Positions 19,913 to 30,914 of a DNA stretch of 64,000 bases are shown in pieces (the stretch's first letter is position 1; each line of letters begins with the position of its first letter). Source of the stretch: Saitoella complicata NRRL Y-17804 (taxonomy: Eukaryota; Ascomycota; Saitoellomycetes; Saitoellales; Saitoellaceae). The notes beneath the pieces are model-generated. The model had not been told where the DNA came from and did not search any database. It worked only from the letters and a program-made list of their open reading frames with translations. Both the position numbers and the translations under genes were made by a program. The DNA lies in contig NW_017567007.1 in the NCBI RefSeq assembly GCF_001661265.1, positions 332,458 to 396,457 of the forward strand, given 5' to 3'.

Positions 19913-20595
19913 ATGAACACCAGAACTCTGCGTTTCTTGTCTCGATCGCTTCTACTCTACCATACAACTCATCGTTCATTCACCACCACAGCAATAAAAA
20001 TGTCCGCCCCCTCCCTCCCCCACCAAATCATCTCCTCCCTACGTTCCCTCCACCAACCCCTCCCCCTCGCAACAGCCGAATCCTGCACCGGCGGCCTCAT
20101 CGCAAACGAACTAACCGATATTCCCGGGTCCTCCGAAGTCTTCCGCATCGGCGTTGTAGCGTACTCGGAAGAGGCGAAAGAGGGGGTGTTGGGGGTTGCA
20201 CGGGAGACGATTAGGGAAAAGGGAGTTGTTAGTGAGGAGGTTGCTGTTGAGATGGTACGCGACTCCACCCTCTACATGTACTGCTCACAGGATATGAAGA
20301 GCTGATGTTGGATGCTTAGGCCAAAGGCGCACGACTACAAGCCCTCAAAACCCTCTCCGATTCAACACCAAACCTCGCCTACGGCATCTCAACAACCGGC
20401 GAACTCGGCCTCGGCTCCCAACAAGACACAGCTTGGCTCGCAATCGTTGGTCCCGAAGAATCACGCATAAGAACGAAATTATTGAAGGGCGACCAGATCA
20501 GATGGGATCGGAAGACGAATAAGTTGGTTACAGCGTATGAGGCGTTGGAGCTATTGAGAGAGCAGATTGAGGGGTGGAAGAAAGACTCAGATTAA
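19913..20595 (+). CDS. CinA C-terminal-type protein (nicotinamide mononucleotide deamidase-like), 2 exons
   Basis: Exons 19913-20254 and 20320-20595 give 205 aa. The core carries PncC/CinA-C hallmarks: [23 protein letters not shown], the RIGVVAYS stretch, [10 protein letters not shown] and AWLAIVG. Bacterial relatives hydrolyse NMN to nicotinic acid mononucleotide. Residues 1-29 ([20 protein letters not shown] and on) look like a mitochondrial presequence. Translation from M30 (20000) would give the usual soluble form. The activity and location of the fungal protein are inferred from family. Confidence 0.85.
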
Positions 20596-20720
20596 GCATA
20601 GGGTATAAAGAGTTCTGCATGTAGCCCTTAAAGTTGTGACGACTAATATCATGAAGTACACTAACTCCATACTATCCATTCCATCCATACGAAACTCAGC
20701 AGCAACCCCTCCCTTACATT

Positions 20721-22661
20721 CTACAACCTCGCCTTCGGCCCCCCATCAGCAACCTCAATAGGCAACTCAACCCACCCCATAATCTCTGCCACCATCCTCC
20801 TCCTAACCCCCTCCATCTCCCTAACCCCACCCCCAAAATCATACCGTGCCCCCCGACTAAGCACCTCCGCAAACAAACAAGTAAACACCCCACAATCACT
20901 CCCATTCCTCTGCATCGGCCTCGACTCATCAGCATACTCCGCCCACGTCGAGGCATCGAGTTCCGGACATTCCGATTGGAGGTAAGACCGTATGAGGGAG
21001 AAGTAGTGCGCAGGATCGGTGTGGATCGAGTCCCAGCATTCGAGGCGTTTGTGGGCGAGGTTGATGGTTGCTAGCCACCAATGCGTGTTAGACACGTTTA
21101 CCGGGACAACCACTAAATCCATTTCCTCGATCTTGACTTTTGCTTTCTTGGCCCAGCGGCGGACGGAGCTGTACCCTTTTTGTTCGAAGGATGTGAGGAA
21201 GAAGGTGTTGAAGATATGCACTTTCATGCCGAGGGAGCGTGAGCGTTCGTTGAGGAGTGCGATGTAGAAGTTGATGATTTCGTCGTTGAGCCACATGCGG
21301 GGTGAGAGAGTCTGTAAATCTCGGCCCTTGATCGGGATGTTGTTTTTCTCGGCAAAGACGTGGTTCGGGCGGTCTCTTGCGTCTCGGAAGAGTTCGCTGA
21401 CTTTTTCGAGGATGTCGGGGGAGAGAGGGGCCGGTTTTCCGGTGGGACGGTACCCGCCGCGGGCTTTTTCTTCGCGCATCTTGGCGAGGTCGGCTTCTCG
21501 TTTTGCTTTTGCTTCGCGGTATTTGTCATATTCGTAGTGGCCTTCTTCGCTTCTGACTTGCTTCAGGAGCTCCAGTAGTTCTTGGAGACTGTCATTGTCC
21601 GGTTCGTCTCTCGGAATTGGTTGTTTTGGTGCCGGTACCTTCGCCTTTGGTGTTGGCGTGAACAGCCCATTCGACTCCATCTTTGTCGTACGATTCTTGA
21701 TCGGTGTCGATGTTGGCGTCTCATCATCAATCTCAATCACCTCCACCGTCTTGGCGTCCCACACCTTGCTCTTCTCCGCCCTCTTCTTCGGCGACGGACT
21801 CATCATCTCCAACGTCTCTGCAAACTTCGTGATCCGTGGTGCTGGTGAAGGTCCATACGGACTTCGTGGTACCTTTGTTGATGGCGGTGGAGGCGGCTTC
21901 GCGGGTTGCAGCGATACGGCGAGAGCTGTGGCGAGTTTGGATTTGAGATCGGGTATGCTTTTCTGGAAGCGGGGTGCTGAATGCGGTACGTTGAAGGGTT
22001 CGGGGGGCGGAAGGTCGCGAGGTTTTAGGATGCGCGTTGGTGGTGGTGCTGAGACGAGATGTTAGCAGGTGCGGCAGGGCAATTGCAATTGAGGAAGGGT
22101 GGCATACATGGTGCATCACTGCGTATGCGCAGATGTTTTGAAGCGTCCATCTCTTTCGGCTTCGGTTTCAAGATAGACTTCTGCCTGCGTTGTGAGGGTC
22201 GTGGTTCGTCTCCCGAACCCAGCGGTTCTTTCTGTATCTTGACTGTATGGAAGTCGTTGAGCATCAAGTAGCTGTCCGGGCTGGTCTTCCATACCATTGG
22301 GACTCCTTTTCCTGTCCTCCCGATCTACCCTTCTCTTCTTCTTCGGTCTCGGTGGTTCTCGTGTCTGCTCATCCAACCAATGCCCGACTAAACCACAACA
22401 AACACGGTCAATTCTCTCTTCTCAGTCCAATGACATCGGAATGGACTCACATTCCATGCATTGATCCCAAGCATACGCCTTCGCGGCCAACAACCCACTC
22501 CATACCCTCTCGCGACTCGGCAGCTGCAGCTGCAGCTGCAGCTGCGGCACCCAGTCGAGGGGGGCCGTCGGTACCATGGCTCCTATCGCAGAAGGTGCGA
22601 TATCAGGATGTCGGTTGTGTCTGTCGTTAAATGCTCCGTCGTGAGAGCGTTTTGATAGCAT
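20721..22661 (-). CDS. ULP1: Ulp1-family SUMO protease, 4 exons
   Basis: Exons 22451-22661, 22295-22387, 22108-22242 and 20721-22048 give 588 aa; introns are 63, 52 and 59 bp, and the third has a perfect TGCTAAC branch. The C-terminal C48 peptidase domain has its His in NVSNTHWWLATINL, Asp in CWDSIHTDP and Cys in QRNGSDCGVFTCLF. It matures SUMO and removes it from conjugates at the nuclear envelope. The N-terminal half is disordered, with a basic NLS-like patch (RPKKKRRVDREDRKR). Exons 2-4 are firm. The start at 22661 is the least certain point, because exon 1 includes a CAGCTG repeat encoding Gln-Leu pairs. Confidence 0.83.
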
Positions 22662-22948
22662 TGAGCGGTGTGCACGGGCCGGGGATGTATGCTGCTTTGG
22701 TGTTTTTGGTCCGCAACACGACGACAAGTCGCGAACACGCGCAGCATGCGATGGCAGCGGGGTGGGCGCAGGGGTTAAGCAACCAGCCAGGATGGGCCCT
22801 ATCAATGCGTGAAGTGAGTTGAAAATGGATTGGGATAGATTGGGATGAATAGTTTCCTTCGCAGTAGTCACTCTTCATTTGTCTTGAAAGGAGTGTTCTG
22901 AATTGGCTATGAGGCACTTCGAACTGCAGCTGGTCCACAATACAATAC

Positions 22949-24610
22949 CTAAGTCAAATACCTAAAACCACTCTTTGCCTGCTCCACCGAGACCCCGCCA
23001 CCACCAGGAATCTCCCCCGTCGCTCCAAACTCCCCCTTATCCGCACTCTCCAACTGCCTATTCATCTTCCTCAACAGCGTTCTCAAGCCAAACGCCATAC
23101 AAATCGAAACAGCCGCCGTTCCAGCATTAACCCCCATCGCCATCTGATACCTCGGACTATCACTCAACGGATACAAATAACTAACATAAATCGACGACCC
23201 GTTCGAGACTGCATTAATAAACGCCAAGGCAGCGGCGCGCTTAGCCGGTGGCCGAGGCATGGAGTTCGAGATCCACGCTAGGGCGACGACGAAGGCGCTA
23301 TAGACGGAGGGGACCATAAGCATCATACTCAAGTATCGAGGGGCGAGTTTGATGGTACAGGCGGCGATGATGAACGCGGCAATTGAGATACAGAGTGGGA
23401 TTGCGATGTGGAGGAATCGCTCACCTGTCCTGTCTGCGTGCCAGGCGTTGAAAAAAGTACAGGCCACCGCAAGGACGTATGGAGGAGCGGTGAGGAGGAG
23501 GGAGTTGACGCGGTTATATCCGAGCGTGGCAACGACCGTAGGGAAGAAGTTTGTGACACCACCCGAGGAGACAATTCCCAGTAAGACAACCATGAGCATG
23601 TACGTCCTGATGTCCTTGAACGCCAACGCACCCCCCTTCATCAAGAACTTCATCTTCGCACCCGCGCCGTGTCCACGATCAGCATCAACCTCGCCTGCAT
23701 CGATTTCGAGACGGTAAATTGCGAGTGCGCGTTCTTGGGGAGTCAGCCATTTCGTTGTAGCAGGGAAATCCGGAAGGATCCAAATGGCGAGGAATGCGAT
23801 TCCCACGGTCAGCGCGCCCTCGATGATGAAGAGCCATCGCCAAGCGCGTAAGCCGTGGAGTCCGTCCATGCCGTCTACAACTCCGGCAGCGATCAGTCCT
23901 GAGAAAGCACCCGAGATCAAAGCGCCGGAATAGAGCGCCGCAGTGCGGAAGGAGAGTTCCTTTCTCGTGTACCATGACGAAAGGAAGAATAGACAGCCTG
24001 GGAAGTACGCGGCTTCGATAAATCCAAGAAAGAATCGACAGATTAGAAGACCCACAAAACCTTGGCAGGCGGCTGTAGCGGTGGAGATCACGCCCCAGAT
24101 GACCATGGCGGTCGGGAGGTAAATCGATGGCTTCCCGATTGCGTCAAGGAAGAGGTTGGAGGGAAGTTGCATAAGGAGGTATCCCACGAAGAGGATGGAC
24201 ACAGTTGTTTGGAACTGAACGGAGCTGAGTCCGAGATCATCTTCGAGACCGCCGAGACGGGCACTGGCGATGTTGTTCCTGTCTATAAATCAGAGTCGCC
24301 TGGTTAGTTTCGTGTCGAACGAGTCAATACCTCAAAACTTACCCAAGTAATTCATAATGTACATAATCACCAACATCGGTAATAACCTCGCATCGATCTT
24401 TCTCCTGAGCTTGACGTTGAGGTGCTCGATCTCCTCCGGACTCAAGCCCTGTAACTCGACAGGGAGGGGATGGCGAGTGGTGCCTTGAGCGAGTGGATTG
24501 GGTACACCTTCTTCGACATCGAAGGAGCCTTTGTGGTCGGGGGAGGCATGTTCGACGTGGCTGATTTGTTGCTTGAAGGGGTCTTGGCTATTCCATTGAA
24601 CTGCTGACAT
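22949..24610 (-). CDS. MFS transporter, allantoate permease/anion:cation symporter family, 2 exons
   Basis: Exons 24343-24610 and 22949-24282 give 533 aa; the 60-bp intron has a GTAAGT donor and its splice rebuilds NYLDRNNIASARLGGLE, the family's first-helix signature. About twelve membrane helices follow (SILFVGYLLMQLPSNLFLD, FFLGFIEAAYFPGCLFFLSS). This is the Dal5/Tna1-type group that imports carboxylates such as allantoate, nicotinate or pantothenate; the substrate cannot be told from sequence. The N-tail is long and hydrophilic (residues 1-70). A TATAAA on the minus strand (24688-24693) lies about 77 bp before the start, fitting regulated expression. Confidence 0.9.
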
Positions 24611-25109
24611 GGTAATAGTTGGTGCCGTGTGAGGCTCGCCAATTGCGATCGCGACTGGAGAGCAATGGTCAAAGGCCTATGAGCTCTTTTATACGTCTTG
24701 AGGATCAAGTTCACATGCTGATCAAGCCTGTGCCCCGCCTTCAGTTGCAACCCCGCTTCATTACGATCCGTCTCGCGTATGCCCATATGATTAACATTGA
24801 GGTCAGCTGTGACAGAAGGCGTACGCGTGGGGGAGTGTGCCTATCACTGGTCGCAGCGGTTAAGGTTGCGCTCGATAGGCTCATTCTGTCTCGTTAACTT
24901 TGGCTAAATCGGCTGTTTCACCCTTCATCACAGGGTTCCCCACACGTCGGTGCATTGTCAACCGAGGAGCTTGAGTGGGAGAGGCGGGGGTAGGAACGGA
25001 GCACAGAGGTCCGCATGGGAAATGGCATGATCAGAAGGTACCTAACTTATTGGAATAGTAGGTATATGGCAACGACAACGTTCAACACATCAAGTAAGAG
25101 TGCACCTCC
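24611..25109. other. Intergenic, promoter of the transporter gene
   Basis: 499 bp upstream of the transporter and downstream of dihydroxy-acid dehydratase, both on the minus strand. It contains the minus-strand TATAAA at 24688-24693. No gene is seen. Confidence 0.5.
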
Positions 25110-26945
25110 TCACCAATCCTCCGCCAAATCGGTAACGCACCCATGACTAGCATCCCTAACCAACTTCGCATACTTAAGCAACGTTCCCCTCTTAACTCTC
25201 AACGGCGGCTTAACCCACTCCTTCCTCCTCCTCTCCCACTCCTCCTCACTCACCCCAAGTACATCAATCATCTCCCCCACCGAATCAATCACAACCTCAT
25301 CTCCATCCTTGACCAACGCGATAGGTCCACCGTCCTGTGCCTCGGGACATACGTGCCCGATAATGAAACCACGGGAGGCACCGGAGTATCGCCCATCGGT
25401 GACGAGGGCGATACAATCGTTGAGACCGAGCCCTTGAATCGCACCGCCGGGTTTCAGCATCTCCGGCATACCTGGTCCACCCTTCGGCCCTTCATATCGC
25501 ACAATAATAACCGTATTCCCATGCTCCCGCTTAATCTCCTTCCGATCAAGCGCATCCATCAAATCCCGCTCCGAGTCGAAGCAGCGTGCTTTACCTCTAA
25601 ACTCCAACCCCTCCTTTCCCGTGATCTTCGCCACGGCACCACCCGGTGCCAAATTTCCGTAGAGGATGCGGATATGCCCGGTTTCCTTGATGGGGTTCGT
25701 GGCGGGTCGGATGGCGACTTGGTCTTGTGGGAGGGAGGGGGCGGATTTGAGGTTTTCGGCGAGGGTGCGGCCGGTTACTGTCATGATGCTTCCATTGAGG
25801 AAGCCGAAGGAGGAGAGGAATTTCATGATTGCGGGCATGCCTCCCAATTCGTGCAAATCAGTCATGTAAAAGTTCCCGCTGGGCTTCATGTCGGCGAGTA
25901 AGGGAGTCTTTGCGCTGATACGGTGGAAGTCGTCCAGGCTCAGATCCACGTTTGCGGAAGATGCGATAGCGAGTAGATGGAGTACGGAGTTCGTAGAACC
26001 GCCGAGGAGCATGGTCATCGTGATCGCGTTCTCGAAGGCGGGTTTGGTCATGATATCCAACGGCTTGATGTCCTTCTCCATCAACACTTTGATCGCCTCC
26101 GCTGTCTTCGCGCACTCACGGAGTTTCTCGGGACTCCCAGCCGGGTTGGAGGCAGATCCGGGGAGAGACATCCCCATAGCCTCCGCAGCGGTGGCCATAG
26201 TCGAAGCGGTGTACTGCCCACCGCACGCACCCGGTCCCGGACAAGCATTCCGAATGACATCCCTAAACCCCTCTGCAGACTCGGTCTGATTAACGAATGC
26301 ACCATAGGCATCCCATGTATCATTGATATCAATCCTTCCATCCTTCTTCCCGATCCCTGAAGCCCCGGGTTGGACTTGACGTCTCCCCTGCTGAATCGCG
26401 CCTCCGTACAACATAATTGAAGGTCGGTTAAGACGTGCCATGGCCATGAGGACCGCGGGCATGTTCTTGTCGCATCCGGGAATGGCAATCATGGCATCAT
26501 ACCACTGCGCGCTCATAATCGTCTCAAACGAATCCGCGATAATCTCACGCGACTGCAACGAAAACCTCATCCCCGTCGTCCCCATCGAAATGGCATCCGA
26601 AACCCCAATCGTATTAAACTGCATCGGAACCATCCTCGCATCCTTCACAGCCTTCTTCACATTCTCGCTCAACTCCAACAAATGGCTATTACAAGGGTTC
26701 CCGGAGTACCAGACTGACCCGATTCCGATCTGTGGTTGATCCATTTCGTGGTCGCGGAGGCCGATGGCGTAGAGCATAGATTGGGAGCCACCTTGAGAGA
26801 GATCTTGGGTAATTGTGGAGGAGAATTTGTTTAGGGAACCGGGTTGGCAGAAGTGGGAGGGACGGGCGGGAAGGGAGGTGTCGGCAATGAGGTCGTCGCG
26901 GATGACATCGCGAGCGACGTCGCCTTTGGCGAGGTGGTGGGCCAT
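25110..26945 (-). CDS. ILV3: Dihydroxy-acid dehydratase without an evident presequence
   Basis: A 611-aa single-exon IlvD/Edd-family enzyme converting 2,3-dihydroxy-3-methylbutanoate or -pentanoate to the keto acids of Val, Leu and Ile synthesis. Iron-sulphur cysteines lie in GNPCNSH, PGCDKNMP and PGACGGQ. Other family motifs are GVSDAISMGTTGMRFS, LLGGSTNSVLHLLA, GGPGMPEMLKPGGA and LVTDGRYSGASRGFIIGH. The first 45 residues (MAHHLAKGDVARDVIRDD and on) are acidic and do not look like a mitochondrial signal, although ILV3 is normally mitochondrial. Either an upstream exon was missed or this is an extra, extramitochondrial paralogue. The ILV3 symbol is therefore given by family. Confidence 0.9.
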   Translation of the reverse strand: MAHHLAKGDVARDVIRDDLIADTSLPARPSHFCQPGSLNKFSSTITQDLSQGGSQSMLYAIGLRDHEMDQPQIGIGSVWYSGNPCNSHLLELSENVKKAVKDARMVPMQFNTIGVSDAISMGTTGMRFSLQSREIIADSFETIMSAQWYDAMIAIPGCDKNMPAVLMAMARLNRPSIMLYGGAIQQGRRQVQPGASGIGKKDGRIDINDTWDAYGAFVNQTESAEGFRDVIRNACPGPGACGGQYTASTMATAAEAMGMSLPGSASNPAGSPEKLRECAKTAEAIKVLMEKDIKPLDIMTKPAFENAITMTMLLGGSTNSVLHLLAIASSANVDLSLDDFHRISAKTPLLADMKPSGNFYMTDLHELGGMPAIMKFLSSFGFLNGSIMTVTGRTLAENLKSAPSLPQDQVAIRPATNPIKETGHIRILYGNLAPGGAVAKITGKEGLEFRGKARCFDSERDLMDALDRKEIKREHGNTVIIVRYEGPKGGPGMPEMLKPGGAIQGLGLNDCIALVTDGRYSGASRGFIIGHVCPEAQDGGPIALVKDGDEVVIDSVGEMIDVLGVSEEEWERRRKEWVKPPLRVKRGTLLKYAKLVRDASHGCVTDLAEDW

Positions 26946-27459
26946 TGTGAGGGTGTGTTGTCAATTACTCTCCTAGGTTTGATCCGGGGTGTTGACTGGT
27001 AACGCCGATGGATCAAACGGTCGTTAAATACTCCTCATCCTCGTCAAACGGGACCCCGCCGAAGACGCGGATCACACGGGCACCCCTCCTTCCACGAAAA
27101 GGACACGCGCTGATTGGTGAAGCTCGCAGGTCATTTCCCATCTGTTTGGAGACTGGATCAGCCGGGTAAATGTGTCGAGTCTCATCGGTGTAATGATGGA
27201 CCGAGCGGGGTACGGTGTACTGTCTGCCGTGTGGGTCAACTGAAGCGCAACCGACGTCCGGGACCGTGGAGTGCTGCGACAAGGGCACGCGAGTTTGGGA
27301 AAACGAGCGGAGTTTCAGCATGGTAGACAGTCACATCAAATGGGGATTCTGCGTGCTTCAATCTCAAACAGTTTCCTTCCATACTTGGGTATATTACCGT
27401 ACATCAATGATCCTTAACTCCCTCGCAGGGCCCCTCCCTCAGTCAACATGCTACCCACA
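26946..27459. other. Intergenic, promoter of dihydroxy-acid dehydratase
   Basis: 514 bp between two minus-strand genes. I looked for an exon encoding a mitochondrial presequence for the dehydratase and found no convincing one. The short ORFs are not supported. Confidence 0.45.
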
Positions 27460-28488
27460 TCAAGCACTGTCCCTTTTGCCCAAGTCCTCATTAATCTCTT
27501 TCCTCCTTTCCTCCTCTCCTTTCATCTCCGCCTCAACATCAGCCCTTCTTCCTTGCACCTCCCTCTCCACCTCCCCAATCAATTCCTCCGTCAACTGCGC
27601 CTCGCGTCCAATCAAACTGACCATGACTCCACCCTGCCATTTAGGGTACGATCCGATTTTGATGCCTTGGGGCTCGACGCGCTCGGAGAGACGAGTTAGG
27701 AACGGTGCGATTGCGGATTCGGGGAGGGAGGTGGAGACGAGGAGACGGGTGCGTTTTTGAGTGGAGGGGATGTGGGGGGAGAGGAGGGGCGTGAGAGAGG
27801 TGAGTAGGGTTGTGAAGAGGCGGGGGATGCCGGGGAGGATGTGAACGTTCTCCATTTTGACGACAGGGACCCAGAGTTCTTCGGGTACGGGGAAGATTAC
27901 TTGTGCGCCTTCGGGAAATTGAGCCATTCGTAGCCGTGCTTTCTTTTCGTCGTTGTCGACACTCCAGTCGATTGGCCTTTTGTTCAATTTCTTCATCTTT
28001 TCGACGGTTTCGTCGTGGAGGACCAGCTTTTTGTTGAAGGCCTTGGCGATGGAGGGGTATGTGATATCGTCATGGGTTGGTCCGATACCGCCAGACGTAA
28101 TAACAAAGTCATGACGGGAATTCAACCGAGTGACAGCTTCGATAATCTCAGACTCCACGTCAGGGATGATCTCAACGCGGCGGAGATCGATGCCGAGATC
28201 CCAGCAAAATCGAGCGAAGAAGGCCGAATTGGTATCGAAGGTCTGTAATGGCATCGTGAGCTCAGAGCAATCGTAGATGAGGAAACACCCGGTTACCTTA
28301 CTGTTCAAAACCTCATCGCCGATGATTAGACATGCGGCCGTGGTAATGTTCTTGTCGTTGTAGTAATCTGGGTATGTCGTAAGCAGCGAAGACGCAGACG
28401 CAGACGATGCCGAAGCCATTGCAGATGTGGAAAAAGGTCTTGGCCTGGGCTTTATGTGCGATAGGACGTTTGTGAGTCGTGCGAGCAT
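27460..28488 (-). CDS. MoCF (molybdopterin-binding-fold) protein, CinA N-terminal type, 2 exons
   Basis: Exons 28297-28488 and 27460-28242 give 324 aa. The intron 28243-28296 is only 54 bp, a multiple of three, and has no stop, so the unspliced frame is also open (342 aa). Splicing rebuilds the family motif GDEVLNSKTFDTNSAFF. The MoCF motif SGGIGPTHDDITYPSIAKAF, then FPVPEELWVPVV and ILPGIPRLF, place it with CinA/COG1058-like proteins and the MoCF domain of FAD synthetases. The N-terminus (MLARLTNVLSHIKPRPRPFS) looks like a mitochondrial presequence. Catalytic activity (FAD or ADP-ribose related) is inference. Confidence 0.85.
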   Translation of the reverse strand: MLARLTNVLSHIKPRPRPFSTSAMASASSASASSLLTTYPDYYNDKNITTAACLIIGDEVLNSKVTGCFLIYDCSELTMPLQTFDTNSAFFARFCWDLGIDLRRVEIIPDVESEIIEAVTRLNSRHDFVITSGGIGPTHDDITYPSIAKAFNKKLVLHDETVEKMKKLNKRPIDWSVDNDEKKARLRMAQFPEGAQVIFPVPEELWVPVVKMENVHILPGIPRLFTTLLTSLTPLLSPHIPSTQKRTRLLVSTSLPESAIAPFLTRLSERVEPQGIKIGSYPKWQGGVMVSLIGREAQLTEELIGEVEREVQGRRADVEAEMKGEEERRKEINEDLGKRDSA

Positions 28489-28614
28489 CGATGGAGGTGC
28501 TCAATTGCGGGAGGTCGCCGACGGAGGTGGAATCGACGACCGACAGGGTGGAGTGATGACAGCCATTGAACAACACACCTGTGATTTTGTGCTCCATTTT
28601 GGAAAACAACTTCT

Positions 28615-28686
28615 GCTTCCATAGCTCAGTGGTAGAGCGAGAGATTGCAGATCTCTAGGTCAGGTGTTCGAATCACCTTGGGAGCT
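28615..28686 (+). tRNA. tRNA-Cys (anticodon GCA), copy 1
   Basis: A 72-nt cloverleaf: acceptor GCTTCCA/TGGGAGC with discriminator T, D arm AGCTC-AGTGGTA-GAGC, anticodon loop TTGCAGA in a GAGA/TCTC stem and T arm AGGTG-TTCGAAT-CACCT. GCA reads UGC/UGU (Cys). It has no intron. Two G-U pairs in the acceptor stem distinguish it from copy 2. Confidence 0.95.
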
Positions 28687-29567
28687 TGTGGTTTTGATGT
28701 TTTGTGCTCCTAGTTTCCCACGGCTTCGAGAAGGCGATTGAAAAAGAAGACTGGGGAGCACGTTAAGCACTGCTCTGATGGAAGTACTTTTGGCATCATC
28801 GGATTGATACGCACAGCGTATTGCCCTCAGATGATGAGAGTTGTGTCGGTACGGGCCGCTTGGCCGGTGGCCTTCATTCTGCCAAGGTTCCTTTTGACCC
28901 GTTATCATTTGCACCACTCACTATTTGTACACGAACCAGGACAAATTTGGTTATCGGACGACTATATTACCCATCGAACTGCACCCTTTGCCCGTCTGTG
29001 AGCTTCGAAGCACGCGAGTGAATATATCTGCATCGATTGCAGGACCAGCGAGCGCAGTTCTCACGTTCGCTCAGACGGAACGGTTGGTCTCCACAAAGGC
29101 GTGTAGCAGTGGCTCATCTCATTCGACATACCCACAAGCCAAACTGTCAACCCCAAAGTCGATTCCTTCATAGCTTCAATCTATGACTGGTGGCATCGGC
29201 AGGTTCAATCTTGTTCCCTGCGAGAAGAAGGTGGTTCAAAGAGGCCGGAAAAGCGTGAATCACAGTAGAGACTAACCCACGTAAGCAGGTAGGGATAACA
29301 TATTTACAACGCTTGAGTGAGAGGCTTTGTACTAAGAGCAACTTCGTTTTCAAACCGTCAACATCATGCGCTGAGCAAAATCTGGGGGATCCGAATCCCG
29401 GCACACGGGGAACTACAGAGAAACGCAACACTCTCCACGAACGAGTATAACGGAATGTACCCAGCATATATATCAAGTTCAGGAGGCAGAATATCATGCT
29501 CGGTCGGAAGGTGTAACTACCAGAGCTTGGGGCGAAGACGGCGACCAATATACCTACCCTGTTTCGC
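28687..29567. other. Gene-free stretch of 881 bp
   Basis: This lies between tRNA-Cys copy 1 and the 3' end of the GILT-like gene. Several ORFs of 60-150 codons exist on both strands, but none has a domain, codon bias or splice pattern that looks real. I see no repeat or transposon. Confidence 0.5.
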
Positions 29568-30429
29568 TCAATTCTGCCGAAACGTTCCTCGTAGTGATCG
29601 TCCCATACCCCACCGAGCACGTCTTCCTCGCTTCACCACGTCCCCATCCGCATTCAACTCCTCATACTCGCTCGCAATCAACTCCAAAAACCCCTCCATA
29701 CTCGGCTCAACCTCACACTCCATCCACTCCCCTCCATCCCTAACACAAACCTTCCGCCCACCAACCTCAACCGTACAACTCCTCGTCACATTCCTCTCCT
29801 GCACACCTCTTGCACTGGTTATCAACAACCCCCTACCCTCGTCCCCTTCGACGCATTGCTCCCATTTTTTGAGATCGAGGCCGAGGAATACGAGACATGC
29901 AGCGCCATTTTGGGGGATTTGTGACTGGTTTAGGTTTTGGCAGAGGATGAAGGGAAGGGAGAGGTGCGGGTTGGGGTAGGATTGCGCGAGACAGAGTTGT
30001 TGGATGTTTCCGAGACATTCGGTTGGGCCGTGTTTGCAGGTGATATCATTGGTTGGTGTGAGGGCGGCAATGTAGTCGATGTGGAAGTCTATCATGTATG
30101 CTCCCTTTTCCACTGGTGATATGTCAGTGTCAGTGGATGGGGTGAGGGTGGGGTTGTAGAGACGTACCGACACCCGCGAATACCTCCTCACAATCCCGGG
30201 CGTCTGGACACTGACTCATCACGTCCAACCGTACCTCGACGCGTTTGTGCGTATCCACCCTCTCCGCTGGCGTCCGCCATGAGGAGAGGACGTGGGGGAG
30301 TGAGATATTGTTGTATTCGAGGGATGAGGAGAGGATTATGAGGGAGAGGAGGAAGAGGGAGAGGAGGGCGAGGGAGCGGAGGCGGATGTTTGTTGGGCTG
30401 AATGCGTAAAACCCTGTTGCGGGGGCCAT
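29568..30429 (-). CDS. GILT-like thiol reductase family protein, 2 exons
   Basis: Exons 30168-30429 and 29568-30112 give 268 aa; the 55-bp intron has a GTACGT donor and an ACCAG acceptor. A membrane anchor or signal anchor lies at about residues 18-36 (SLALLSLFLLSLIILSSS). The GILT fold is marked by VEVRLDVMSQCPDARDC and by the signature CKHGPTECLGNIQQLC. GILT enzymes reduce disulphides in acidic compartments. Here the canonical CXXC is CPDA, with another Cys three residues on, so redox activity is uncertain. The protein is probably lumenal or extracytosolic with more cysteines towards the C-terminus. The substrate is unknown. Confidence 0.82.
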
Positions 30430-30914
30430 TGTGAAGGAAGCTGAGATGGTTTTGCGATCAGTGGATTAAGAAGTGACCAGGTTTGGTCGGACGGTTGTAT
30501 ACCGAAGCGTTGCGGTGTGTACGCGTACGGACACGCAGCCGTACGCCAAAAATGGGCAATTCTTGGCGACGAAAGGAAATGGAATGATGAAAACAAGGAG
30601 CCCGCGGCTACTTTTTGTATTGCAATTGTCTCTTCATGGGTTCATTTTTACCAGCTGCTGTTGTGTCGGCTGGCCATGGGCGACTGCGAATCCTTGCCGT
30701 TGCCAGATATAACATCGCTACACGTCCGCCAACCAAAGCCCCCGAGACTGAACACGCAATGATCGCTTCTGCTTTCGTCAAACTTTCTTATTACTGAAAC
30801 TGACCTGTCCACGGCTCTGACCAAGGATGATGCCGAATGAAATGAAATGAAAAAAAACGCCGATAACCCCCAGAACCCCACCCACATGCATACAAAAACC
30901 CATATCACAGCAGA
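30430..30914. other. Intergenic, 485 bp
   Basis: This separates the GILT-like gene and DPH3, both on the minus strand. No gene is seen; small ORFs in several frames are unsupported. Confidence 0.45.

Noticed and set aside
29168-29620. 150-codon minus-strand ORF downstream of the GILT-like gene
   Set aside because: No domain, mixed hydrophobic/charged content, overlaps the end of a real gene in another frame.
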